Shown one piece after another: positions 1 to 47,990 of a DNA stretch of 64,000 bases. The stretch comes from Lamellibrachia columna (Eukaryota; Annelida; Polychaeta; Sabellida; Siboglinidae): the NCBI GenBank assembly GCA_963662155.1, contig OY759262.1:60647010-60711009 (forward strand), in the 5' to 3' direction. The notes below the pieces were generated by a model. That model had not been told where the DNA came from. It worked only from the letters and a program-made list of their open reading frames with translations, and ran no database searches. Numbering within the stretch: position 1 is the stretch's first letter; each line of letters starts with the position of its first letter. The translations under genes were made by a program, and so were the position numbers.

Positions 1-225
1 GGACACCTGTCATCATGTATGACCTGTGTCTCCGCAGGTGACATCGTTTGCGTTCGAAGTGGAGCAAAATAATTTTCGTCACCATGACAACCGCAGAATT
101 TGTTATAGAAAATTTGAATATCTAGTTAAATCTATGATGTATGGAAGTGATGCGGGTGAATAACGTTAGCGTAGTTATTATTCCCAAAGACGGTTTTTAT
201 TATTTTGAAAGGAATGTGTTCCTAC
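1..225. other. NCKX intron 4, 5' part
   Basis: Sequence downstream (in gene direction) of the exon 4 donor. I see no further exon; the short open frame near 141-338 on the plus strand is a shadow of exon 4. Confidence 0.6.
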
Positions 226-36610
<36,385 letters not shown>

Positions 36611-36870
36611 GGTGATCGTGGGTCCGTGCGGTTCTGTCTTTTACCTGACAGGCGCGCTATCCATGGTCTGTACTGTCGCCGGCTCGTAGCCACGGGATCG
36701 ACGCGCGCACGATGTCGTCAACGCCTGGCTGATGGTCGTGGACCTCGCCGGCTCCGTGTGGTCCCGCCGCGCTGCTTCCTGCCGTGTGTGAACCCGTCAG
36801 CCGCCGCAGAACGAGTGAATGGAACCCGACGTGGATTCGCGAACGGCGCGCCACCACAATGCTGAATAAA
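36611..36870 (-). promoter_or_regulatory. Likely 5' UTR/promoter-proximal CpG-rich segment of the NCKX gene
   Basis: The 250 bases upstream of the start codon are visibly richer in GC and CpG (repeated CGCGC, GCCGCC, CGACG) than the AT-rich DNA on either side, as is common near animal promoters. It contains a short upstream ATG frame and a possible splice donor (CAG/GTAAAA near 36646). No TATA box is assigned. The transcription start is inferred to lie here or a little above. Confidence 0.35.
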
Positions 36871-38504
36871 TTATGATAACTGCATTATGATAATCAACTG
36901 CACACAGCGGCAGCCGATGTTTCTTAAGGTCCGTTGTTAGTCAGAGTGTCCACTTGTCTGGAGGTCTCCTTTGCGGCTACGTCCACTTACGGATGGCAAC
37001 GGGAGAACGTCGTTTTGCCATTGCGGGAAATCGTTTCCCTGTTTTCAATCGGTAAAACGCTACACGAATTCGAAATCGCTACAGTTCCGCCATTTTGTTC
37101 TGTAAGCTCCAGTACACGATAAATACACTGCTATTAACTGTTACTCTTATCGACCCTTCTTCATTGGGAGAATGCTTTCATACATATGACTACTTCGTAT
37201 GAGTCGACGCCTTTAGAACTTCGTCGTCAGCGTTTCATCGATCAACTTATACGACGCGCGAGCTTAGAAGATCACACTGAGCCGTTAAAGGCGCTGAATT
37301 AATTAGATTTTTTTTTGCTAGTCTCATTCCAAATTTTGCGAAAAACCAAAGCTACCTAATATCCACTTCTACATGCCAGCTCGTTTGTGCAACTTTTGTA
37401 TGTTTCTTTGTGTGAAATCATCAGACAAACTATTAAATTAGTTTAAATTAACTGAAGTGAAAATCGAAAAGCTGAAAAATTATTATTTTCTTCCTTGGTG
37501 AAATGTCGTCACTTTGCCATGTGATCGGCGAGAGGGTGGAACTCGATCACTCCCACGATCAGCACTGACCCACCCAGTGCTTACAATTTTGGATATCCAC
37601 TATTTTGATCCTTACCAGATCTAACGACTGAAGTCAATTCTTTCGATCGACTGCGCATGTTACATGAACTATTCACACACTACATATTTGGACACAAATG
37701 CACTGGATTTGCGATAGGCTAAATCAGTTGAGGAAGCAGTTTTAAAGTGATTGCATGGGACGGCGATATCTGGTTCTGGCTGTGTTCGTGTTCAGGCTGG
37801 CGAAGGCGGAACGCGTTACACGAATGGTTGGTAGTTGGTTCTGTTCCAGGCTTTTTGTTTCCTACCCTTCACGGTGTATTGACAGTCTTATTGCAGCGGC
37901 AGCGGGCGGTGATTTGGTCAAAGCAATGTGAAAACAGTGACGGAACAGGAGTCACAGCGTGGTGTGGCGTCGCATTGTCCGCTCCAACAGCCAGTCGCCA
38001 GGTTTCGTGGCCTCAGTGTTGTCGCAGAAATGTCCAACATCAGATGAATGCAAAATATTCGTGTAAGAACGCGTCATAATCTGACTGTGCATATTTCATG
38101 CGGTGACTGTGCCGTTGGTCAACACAATTATGCAGAGAAATGTCGTATGCTCAATGTAGTGCAGTCAGGCCATTAACATATCATGACATGGCACGTATCT
38201 TTAACAATGACAACGAGTGTTTGCTTAAATTATTAGCGGGTGACCTGTTGAAAACATCATAGCACAGAGATTTAAAGATGGGTGACACGCGGTAGCACAG
38301 TGGTTCCGACTCTCGACCGAATCCACCTGCAGCCGTTTCGAAGCTGGAACAATTTCGTTGATTTCACTTTCCCTCGGTTTACTCAGCTGTCTAAACGAGT
38401 ACCTGCCTATATATAATTGTGGACGAATAACCTTCGCGCAGTAATGGCGGCGTGGCTGAATGTTTCCCAGATAAGTCGAATTGGTGTTGGAATGAACATG
38501 TCTG
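36871..38504. other. Intergenic tract upstream of the NCKX gene
   Basis: Unique AT-rich sequence. A 110-codon plus-strand frame (37747-38079) has no recognisable domain. Confidence 0.45.
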
Positions 38505-38742
38505 CCACCAGGGGGTGAAATATAAAGCACTTTCCACGGTCCTAATGACCGGACACTTTCAACGGTCCTAATGACCGAACACTTTCAACGGTCCTAATGG
38601 CCGGACACTTTCAACGGTCCTAATGACCGGATACTTTCAACGGTCCTAATGACCGGACACTTTCAACGGTCCTAATGACCGGACACTTTCAACGGTCCTA
38701 ATGACCGGACACTTTCAACGGTCCTAATGACCGGATACAGCG
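38505..38742 (+). repeat. 26-bp repeat array, left member of an inverted pair
   Basis: Begins CCACCAGGGGGTGAAATATA, then about eight units of ACACTTTCAACGGTCCTAAT then GACCGG. Each unit contains the palindrome CGGTC-CTAAT-GACCG. Reappears in reverse complement at 41484-41592. Confidence 0.9.
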
Positions 38743-40039
38743 CTATATAAAAATTTTAAATTTTTCAAGAGCAATAGTATTTCCAACACTTCAGACCAAT
38801 ATTCGCACAGTCCAAGCCGATGTCACTAATTCAGTTTACAAGCCACATTTGTAATAACAAAAGGTTGATTTTGAAATAACATGCTGGCCAAAAATGTAAT
38901 AACCCTAACGATCCACCATAACATTTCGAAAAACATTGTAAAAGACACCGTAGCTTCTCTAGCTATTCACATAATCGTGTGATGGCATCGACGTGGTGAA
39001 CCCGATGCAGATGTGAATCACGTAACGTTAGGTCGTCATCGCCGCGAATGAAAACAATAAACCACTTTTAGCACACTGAGGTGAATCGTGAAGATACAGT
39101 CTGGCTGCATCTTCATGAACGTGTTGATACTCGTACGCCTGCATAGCATGCGCAAGTACAGTGCTCCAAATAGAATTAATAATGCTAATATAATATTGAT
39201 TAATAATATACTATTAATAATATAATTTGGAGATAATTAAACGAATTAATGTCGAAGCCAGGCATCAGAACCTTTAAGGGAGTTAACGTCAGGTTTGTTT
39301 AAGAGAAAAACGCGATTGACGTCATTCGTCGCATTTTCTCCTTTAAAATTAAGTGATGACATTTTTAGTGATTACGCCGCCGTGGACTACTCCTGGACCC
39401 CTTATAAATCGTATTTAAATTTTCGAGACGGCTACATAAAATAAAAAAATAGGGATTTCAGCGCCAACAACTTACCGAATATCTGTGACGCTTTGATTGA
39501 GTGAATATTTAGCAAGTAAATACGGCTGGCAAGCAATATCACCAGCTACAGGCTGTTCACGTTTAGCGATTTGGTTAACGTCGTCGAATGTTGCGAGTCA
39601 CACGAAAAGGCAATTTATTTTCATCCAACTACACTAGTCAATCGCCGTCTACATAGCTGAATGCTACGGGATTCATGATATAAAATCTATTTTCGTCCTT
39701 CGAGTTCATTAACTCTAACGACGTAATGGGTTACCAAATACGGCAATCTGTTTTCATCTAGCAAATTCGCCAGGATGAACAAAATAATGGGTCGCGGTCA
39801 GAGATACCACGAACCTTGCCGATCTAGAAAGAAACGTACACATTCATTTTACATTTTGTGAACACAATAAATGCTGTAGTTGGACTATAGGAATAAAAGA
39901 GACCGAGTATAATAGCACCACAGGTAATTTATAACATTTCTGATTGGATTGCCAAAGATCACTATCATGTTTGCACAATATATTTGTCATTTCCTGTGGG
40001 GTCTGTCATATAAGATAACGGCTAACAGCACATGTTTAT
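38743..40039. other. Intergenic tract between the inverted arrays
   Basis: AT-rich unique sequence, no supported feature. Confidence 0.5.
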
Positions 40040-40109
40040 GAGCAGCAGCAGCAGCGGCGGCAGCAGCGGCAGCGGCGGCGGCAGCAGCGGCGGCAGCAGG
40101 GGCAGCAGC

Positions 40110-40169
<60 letters not shown>

Positions 40170-40183
40170 GGCGGCGGCAGCGG

Positions 40184-40214
<31 letters not shown>

Positions 40215-40383
40215 GGCAGCAGCAGCCGCAGCAGCAGCCGCAGCAGCAGCAGTACTAGCAGCAGCAGCACTAGCACCACCAGCAGCAACAACAGCAGCAA
40301 CAACAGCAGCAACAACAACAACAACCACAACAACAACAGCACGAACACCAGCACTGGTACCACCAGCAACAACCACAACAACC

Positions 40384-40446
<63 letters not shown>

Positions 40447-40458
40447 GCAGCAGCAGCA
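40040..40458. repeat. (CAG/CGG)n then (CAA)n trinucleotide block, ~420 bp
   Basis: Starts with mixed AGC, GGC and AAC triplets and ends with about 25 pure CAA/AAC triplets and a few CAG. Every frame is homopolymeric (Ser/Asn, Ala or Leu); no exon evidence. Confidence 0.93.
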
Positions 40459-41345
40459 GCAGAACGACGAGACTAGACTTGGTTTTCCACACTCACCAGA
40501 TCGTCCAGCTATGCACGGGGGACGACGTCATTGCAGGCACCAAGATATCACTTGTGAATTGGTATGTCACAATATGCGCTGTCTGGCATTGTTCTATATA
40601 CCCTGTAATGTGATTATGTGCCGTGGTATTCTGTGGTCAAAAGGAATGGCTCTACCTGGATCAAGTGGCTCCACCAAGATCACGTGGCGGAGCTCTCTTG
40701 GAGCGGCTCTACCTAAATCAAGTGGCATGGTTCTGACTTGACTGAACTGAGTGGTCATTGCTGGATGAGTGGCCCGGGGCGGCACTCTTGGGAAAATGGG
40801 TTTTACATAGAGAATGTGTAGTCTGATACGTCAATGACACCCTTCTTCAATGACACCCTTCTTCACGCCTGGAGCTGGTTTCTGTTGAAGGAAATGTTAC
40901 AATCTTGAAATGCGTCGTCCTGCATAGTTTGCTCAATGCAACATAAAAGTGGAAAAATCAACAATATTTAACCAGATTGTTATCCAAAGCAAAACACACA
41001 AATAACAAATGGATAATGAAGCCATCAAATTTTGACAATGTTATCAAACTACAAGACAAGATATTTTTGTAACAAATTACATCATACACGTCATTCGTTG
41101 ACATAAAACATCAGATGTGTGTTACCATTGCGCGATATATGGAAATGTATTTTAACCTTTGCTGACTTAGAGAACCACGCTATGTCACCGTCTGCATATA
41201 ACACAAAGCTAAATAACTATATCGAGAGTCAAACCAGAGCCGAATGTAGAATAAAAATAAAAACACTTTACGTGATTCTAAGAATCACGATCAAAATAGG
41301 CCTACTGCACACCAGGGCATATGGTCGATTTACTGGGCAACCAAC
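40459..41345. other. Intergenic tract
   Basis: Weak internal repetition of (A/C)TCAAGTGGC near 40655-40735; otherwise unique. Confidence 0.5.
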
Positions 41346-41357
41346 AACAGACGACTT

Positions 41358-41475
41358 GGTGGCGTGTCGTGTGTGCCACTGGTGCGGTGGGACACAGGTG
41401 AGTTGGTGTCGTGTGCGCCACTGGTGCGGTGGGACACAGGTGACTTGGTGTCGTGTGCCACTGGTGCGGTGGGAC
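41358..41475. repeat. ~43-bp repeat (3 copies)
   Basis: Units share GTGCCACTGGTGCGGTGGGA then CACAGGTGA(G/C)TTGGTGTCGT. Confidence 0.8.
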
Positions 41476-41483
41476 ACCGTTGA

Positions 41484-41592
41484 AAGTGTCCGGCCATTAC
41501 GACCGTTGAAAGTGTTCGGTCATTAGGACCGTTGAAAGTGTCCGGTCATTAGGACCGTGGAAAGTGCTTTATATTTCACCCCCTGGTGTCGG
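41484..41592 (-). repeat. 26-bp repeat array, right member of an inverted pair
   Basis: About four units in opposite orientation to 38505-38742, ending in the same cap (GCTTTATATTTCACCCCCTG). Confidence 0.9.
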
Positions 41593-42869
41593 TGTCGTGT
41601 GCCACTGGTGTGGTGGGAGACAGGTGGTCGTATGTGACCATGAAATAAATAATTGAGGCGACTTGTCACGTTTAGGTGACGTGTGTGAACTGATTTAGTT
41701 TCAATGTGACGTGGGTGCGGGGCAGTGACAATACTGACTCAGTAATTGTACTGGCTTAATATAAATTCGCAAAACTACAGAAAATGTGTGATATACTGTT
41801 GAACATACAGCAAGCCCATTTTACGTAAAACGTGGACAGGCTAAATATTCGTCTTAAATTTTAACGACTGAATACAAATGATTAAAGATTCAAAAATGCT
41901 TGCGATAAACGAAACGTGGTATCTTTTTACCTGGGATCCTTTCTTCAAATGTTGAAGAAAGCAACAAAATGTCGATAGTTTTGTACACTGTCTGGATCGT
42001 TTCTCGCAGAAAAGAAGCAAAGACCTGCGAAGATTTCGGAGATGTCATCCAAAATATTTGAAAGCATTAACCGCATTACGACTGATTACTGAAACCAGTG
42101 ATGACAATGTATGATTTATTCCTTGCACTCATTTGACGTGTTCGTATTCTGAATTATCACGTTTCTCTTGCTGATCATGAAACAAAAACTCTTCATTAGA
42201 TATCGGACAAGTAATCGCTCGTGTGAACGGGCTTTTTGGTTGGTCTGTCTTTCTGGGTTCTACCTGGTTGTTGTGGTGGTCCATTTGTTGTCTCCCGTTT
42301 TGTTTTTGCTACATATTTTATGTTATTATATCTCTAACATTTGTCCTCCTTTTTATGACATGATTTTATATTTTATCTTGATGTCTAAAAAATCCTTTCC
42401 GTGACCCTTTGTGTTTATCTCGACTTATTTTCAAATGTATCGTCAGTGACCATGATTGACATCCATATGTTATGACCGACCAGATGCATTGATAACAAAC
42501 ATTATCTCTGAAGCATACAAGAAGTTTGTCGTCCTAGAATATGTCGTATTATCTTCCTAAACAGTTCCAACCATATTTGGTCCTAGTCTTGATTTCCTGT
42601 TTTGGCGAGTTTTTCATCCTTATTTCTTGGTATTTAAGGTATTTATAGGTATTTATGCTTCTTCTATTTTGTTATCCTTTGTTCTATATCTTGCTTCTTT
42701 AAAAAATTGTCACAAATATTGTTTTCCTTCTACGTAAATTGAGACGTACAATGCGAGCTACTCCCGGTTTCTGTTGAACGTCATTCGGTAGCCCTTCCAA
42801 TATCAGTCTGCCAACGCCGATTGCCGCCACACTGTGAACATCGGGGGATTCTGTCGTTAACTGAAGCAG
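41593..42869. other. Intergenic tract
   Basis: No supported feature. Confidence 0.5.
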
Positions 42870-43045
42870 GCAAAATGACGTTGAAATGACGTTGTTTCAA
42901 CGTCAGGTACCAACGTTGCAGCAATGTTGAAAACTAGTTGGATTTTAAAGTTGGATCAACGTCAGGTTTCCACGTTGTTTCGAAATCAGGATTCAAGGTT
43001 GCAATTGGTTGGACTTCAACGTTGTGTCAACGTCAGATCACTACT
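42870..43045. repeat. Degenerate CAACGTCA/ACGTTG repeat
   Basis: Recurring TTGGA(C/T)TTCAACGTTG and CAACGTCAGGT blocks; a diverged tandem repeat rich in CAACGTCA. Confidence 0.65.
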
Positions 43046-43102
43046 GTTTTCCTATAATAACCTTCAGTTGTTTACAGGCGTTTGCTACTATTTTTTTTCC
43101 TG

Positions 43103-43104
43103 TG

Positions 43105-43140
<36 letters not shown>

Positions 43141-43141
43141 T
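43103..43141. repeat. (GTGC)n microsatellite
   Basis: Nine to ten GTGC units. Confidence 0.95.
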
Positions 43142-43860
43142 AGCTATACACACGAGACCGCAATGCATGTTCTACACAAATCAGTTTCGTTTTAAATTAC
43201 ACGAATCTGGCGAGACGGCACTATTCTGCCAGACGTCCGAATTCGTCACGAGGAACATTCTTCGTCGTTATTATCTCATCCCGACACGCACAATGTTCCT
43301 TTATACTTCATATCCATAGCAACCGATCCTCTCGATTGCCATTCAAACGCTGCGTCCACCATCAAACATACTTTACTCTGCTTCGTCGGACGCACTCCGG
43401 CAGTAATACGACTCGATTGATTAAATGCAGTCTTGCTATCTAATAATACAGCCGGCTTTCGTAAATGGGTCGTACGCAAGAGCTTATAACAGTGTGTGCG
43501 TGTGTGCGTGTGTGAAACCTTGCTTTCTGTTTCTGATCCTGTTGTGATACAAATGATATGTTAGGCATGAATGATGATTTTGACAATTTCCCACACCGCT
43601 GCCTGCATCACACGACTGAGCGAGGCAGACGACACGGCCGGGTAGATCGAGATGACTTGCATCAACCAACTAAGCCACAGAACTCGTGTCTACTGAAGCG
43701 GAAATTAATCTTCATAATTGTAATGTCTGCTAGTAACAGAGTAGATTCTTGCAACAACTGGAGTTTGGTAGTTGTCAACAATGCAGGAAACGACGTCTTA
43801 TTTTGTAAATCGGTGTCAATGATGTTTCGATGTTTTGCTTTTATATACAGCCTCTATACG
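43142..43860. other. Intergenic tract
   Basis: No supported feature. Confidence 0.5.
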
Positions 43861-44280
43861 GCGCCTCTCACCACAGGACACCTCACCACATGGCACCTCC
43901 TCACCAGGGGCACCTCTTCACCAGAGAGCACCTCACCACCAGAGGGCACTGTGCCATGCAACAAATAATACTTTCCCATGATAACTCCCCCCTTACAAGA
44001 GGTCTTATAATACTCCCCAACAAGACGTCTCACAAGAGGTCCTATCATCCCCCCTACCCCACAAGATGTCTTATAATTCCCCTCACAAGGTCTTATAATT
44101 CCCAATTCCCCTCACAAGAGGTCTGATAATTCCCCTCACAAGAGGTCTGATAATTCCTCCTCACAAGAGGTCTGATAATTCCTCCTCACAAGGTCTGATA
44201 ATTCCTCCTCACAAGAAGTCTGATAATTCCCCCTCACAAGAGGTCTGATAATTCCCCCTCACAACAGGTCTTATAATGCC
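43861..44280. repeat. Two short-unit arrays downstream of UTP25
   Basis: At 43861-43955 a ~16-bp CACCTCACCACAGG repeat, then at about 43980-44275 a ~25-bp unit CCTCACAAGAGGTCTGATAA then TTCCC, about ten copies of varying length. Confidence 0.82.
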
Positions 44281-44562
44281 AAAGTATCTTTGCTGAAAGA
44301 GACTCGCTCCTCCTCAGGTATTCCATTGCCCTCACAAAGATAATATACAACACAGCGCACCTTTCTCTCACATTAGAATTCCCAACAACTGATGAGAGAA
44401 GAGAAGGAAGAAATAACATATTTAGACGTTGCAGGGTCTCCTTCCATTTGTTTCTCGAATAACAGCTTACGGAATATCCATAAATGCACGCACCCAAATG
44501 ATCAAACAAGCCACTCATGTTTCTTCTGTCACAATAATAATAATAGCAATGACCAATACCAG

Positions 44563-44607
44563 TTTAATATTACGGTGGTACAACCAATCTCGCCACGTCT
44601 GTTTAAT
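44563..44607 (-). terminator. Candidate UTP25 polyadenylation signals (ATTAAA)
   Basis: On the minus strand ATTAAA occurs at 44602-44607 and 44563-44568, about 130-170 bases past the UTP25 stop. ATTAAA is the common variant of AATAAA. Position fits but is not proof. Confidence 0.3.
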
Positions 44608-44732
44608 CCAGCAAATCTTCACGCCTAAAATCTGTCTTATGCAAATTCCTGTCGGACAAATCTGGCTGATCTTTATATATAGCACTGCATTATTCTAAGT
44701 TCTAACACGTGTCTCCAATGTGTCTAGTGCTG

Positions 44733-44988
44733 CTAGGAGTCCTTCCCCGTCACAAACATGTGCACTCCCTTCTGCGAGGTGATCATGTGCGAGGCGCGGT
44801 CGGAGCCGACGATGGCGGCCAGTCGGTGGCCGTCGTAGCGGGAGTAGAGCACGGTGCACGTGAAGTGGTCTGCCGCCGCCGCCGCCGCCCGTCGCGGGTC
44901 CGTCAGCATGTTGCACACGTCAGTGTAGAAGCTGGCATACAGTGGCAGCTCGTAGAAGATGACGTGGTGTACCCCTCTCAGACGGAAT
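44733..44988 (-). CDS. UTP25: UTP25 terminal exon
   Basis: 256-nt exon; acceptor TTTGATGCAG (44989), stop at 44733. Encodes [32 protein letters not shown], an alanine run, [20 protein letters not shown] and HMFVTGKDS. The six-Ala run from a GCC/GCG-type stretch is not typical of the family and may be a small repeat expansion. Confidence 0.96.
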
Positions 44989-47895
44989 CTGCATCAAATA
45001 AGGACATATTTATTCTCCTGGTGACACAACACAACAAAGACATATTTATACTCCCAGTGACACAAACAAAGACATATTTATACTCCCGGTGACACAACAC
45101 AAACCAGAATGTTGTATATGGCTTAACCATTGACATGGGGTATTTTATGACAACTTTTAGTTGTATTTTTAAATGGACTTTTAGTTTAGTTTGTGAACGC
45201 TGATTGGCTACTGAAGCTGATTGGAATATCAAAGAACACAGGTTTGTGGGTGACCTTGTGGCGAAATGGCCCCACCTGTTTGTAATTAAATTTGTGTATT
45301 GGTGGTGGAATGTCTGTATTCTTTGCATTACATGTTCATGACGACTTTTTGATGTATATATGTTATCGTCATGCTTGTAGGAATGTGGGCTCTGAGAAAC
45401 TTGCCGGACGGGGCTGTACATGTGTTCAGTTCCTGTCTGGTTTGCTTTGAGGAGCTCACATTCCTGTTAATGTTCTTCCCAAAGTGGCTGCGTGATAAGC
45501 AGTCCACTTTGCAATAAAAAACGTCATTTATTTGGCCCTTTTCAATCTCTACTACATCGGACTTGTGTTGGTTATTGCATAAATTAACATGTAGCAATCA
45601 AAGATGATTTTTTAATACAATATAAGAAAATTTGTGCCGTTTACACCACACAATCTATAGCTATTAAACATGGCAATTGAAAAATGTGAGTATAAATATA
45701 TATGATAATGTGGGAGGACAGGGAGGAAGGAGGGAGGACAGAGAGGATGGAGGGAGGACAAAGAGGATGGAGGGAGTAGAGAGAGGAAGGAGGGAGGACA
45801 GAGAGGAAGGAGGGAGTAGAGAGAGGAAGGAGGGAGTAGAGAGAGGAAGGAGGGAGAACAAAGAGGAAGGAGAGAGGACAAAGAGGAAGAAGGGAGGACA
45901 GAGAGGATGGAGGGAGGACAGAGAGGAAGGAGGGAGTAGAGAGAGGAAGGAAGGAGGACAGAGAGGAAGGAGGGAGTGGAGAGAGGAAGGAGGGAGGACA
46001 AAGAGGAAGAAGGGAGGACAGAGAGGATGGAGGGAGGACAGAGAGGAAGGAGGGAGTAGAGAGAGGAAGGAGGGAGGACAGAGGAAGGAGGGAGTAGAGA
46101 GAGGAAGGAGGGAGGACAGGGAGGAAGGACAGGGAGGAAGGAGGGAGGACAGAGAGGAAGGATAGAGAGGAAGGGGGGAGGACAGGGAGGAAGGACAGAG
46201 AGGAAGGACACAGAGGATGGAGGGAGGACAGGGAGGAAGGACAGAGAGGATGGAGGGAGGACAGGGAGGAAGGAGGGAGTAGAGAGAGGAAGGAGGGAGG
46301 ACAAAGAGGAAGGAGGGAGGACAGAGAGGAAGGAGGGAGGACAGGAAGGAAGGAGGGAGGACGGGAGGAAGGAGGGAGGACAGAGAGGAAGGAGGGAGGA
46401 CAGAGAGGAAGAGGGGAGGACAGGGAGGAAGGACACAGAGGATGGAGGGAGGACAGGGAGGAAGGACAGAGAGGATGGAGGGAGGACAGGGAGGAAGGAC
46501 AGAGAGGATGGAGGGAGGACAGGGAGGGAGGACAGAGAGGATGGAGGGAGGACAGGGAGGAAGGACAGAGAGGATGGAGGGAGGACAGGGAGGAAGGAGG
46601 GAGGACAGAGAGGATGGAGGGAGGATAGAGAGGAAGGGGGGAGGACAGGGAGGAAGGACAGAGAGGAAGGACACCGAGGATGGAGGGAGGACAGGGAGGA
46701 AGGACAGAGAGGATGGAGGGAGGACAGAGAAGATGGAGGGAGGACAGGGAGGAAGGAGGGAGTAGAGAGAGGAAGGAGGGAGGACAAAGAGGAAGGAGGG
46801 AGGACAGAGAGGAAGGAGGGAGGACAGGAAGGAAGGAGGGAGGACAGGGAGGAAGGAGGGAGGACAGAGAGGAAGGAGGGAGGACAGAGAGGAAGGGGGG
46901 AGGACAGGGAGGAAGGACACAGAGGATGGAGGGAGGACAGAGAGGATGGAGGGAGGACAGAGAGGATGGAGGGAGGACAGGGAGGAAGGACAGAGAGGAT
47001 GGAGGGAGGACAGGGAGGAAGGACAGAGGATGGAGGGAGGAAGGACAGAGAGGATGGAGGGAGGACAGGGAGGAAGGACAGAGAGGATGGAGGGAGAACA
47101 GGGAGGAAGGAGGGAGGACAGAGAGGAAGGAGGGAGGACCGAGAGGAAGGAGGGAGGACAGAGAGGAAGGACACAGAGGAGGGAGGGAGGACAGAGAGGA
47201 GCGATAGGGGACAGAGGGAAGGAGGACAGATCGAGATAGGACAGGGGGGAGGGAGAGGTGACAGAGGGAGAAGGGAGGGAGGATGGAGAGAGGGAAGACA
47301 GTGGGATAAGGGAGGGAGGGGTATGAAGGGAGGATGGAGGGAGGGGAGTGAGGACATTGGGAGGGTGGACAGAGGGAGGAGGGAGGGAGGGAGGGAGGAG
47401 GAAGGGAGGGATGGCAGAAGGAGAGGACAGAGGGAGGGATGACATAGGGAGGAGGGAGGGACGACAGAGGGAGGAGGGAGGGATGACAGAGGAGGGAGGA
47501 ATGACAGAGGGAGGAGGGAGGGATGACAGAGGAGGGAGGGATGGCAGAGGGAGGGAGGGATGGCAGAGGGAGGAGGGAGGGAAGACAGAGGGAAATGACA
47601 CAACCTAAAAGCACTCCTGCAATTAACATCCTATGTGGCAAGTATTAGACATCCCAAAGGGGCAGTACTTAGAACTGTTTACTCCAGATGTACAAGTGAC
47701 CAGAACATTGACCTTGTGGCTATCATTGTCAAGTAGAATTCCCAGTCCATGAGTAGAGCGCAATTAATTTAGACTAATTAATTAAGGTTACTGGTAGTAC
47801 GGTAGTAAACAGAGTTGTTCACTTCTATCAATACAGTCCCACACAACTGAGAATAGACCAATAAGTTCCCCAGATTCCACTCATTAGATTTTGCT

Positions 47896-47990
<95 letters not shown>

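Noticed and set aside
40022..40492. Poly-Gln/Leu/Ala-type coding region from the CAG/CAA block
   Set aside because: No splice sites or conserved flanks; all frames are homopolymeric. Treated as a trinucleotide microsatellite in intergenic DNA.
45612..47641. Three minus-strand frames of about 650 codons (Ser/Pro/Leu)
   Set aside because: Translation of the purine-rich minisatellite; all frames are open because the pyrimidine strand lacks stop codons. They lie inside a UTP25 intron.
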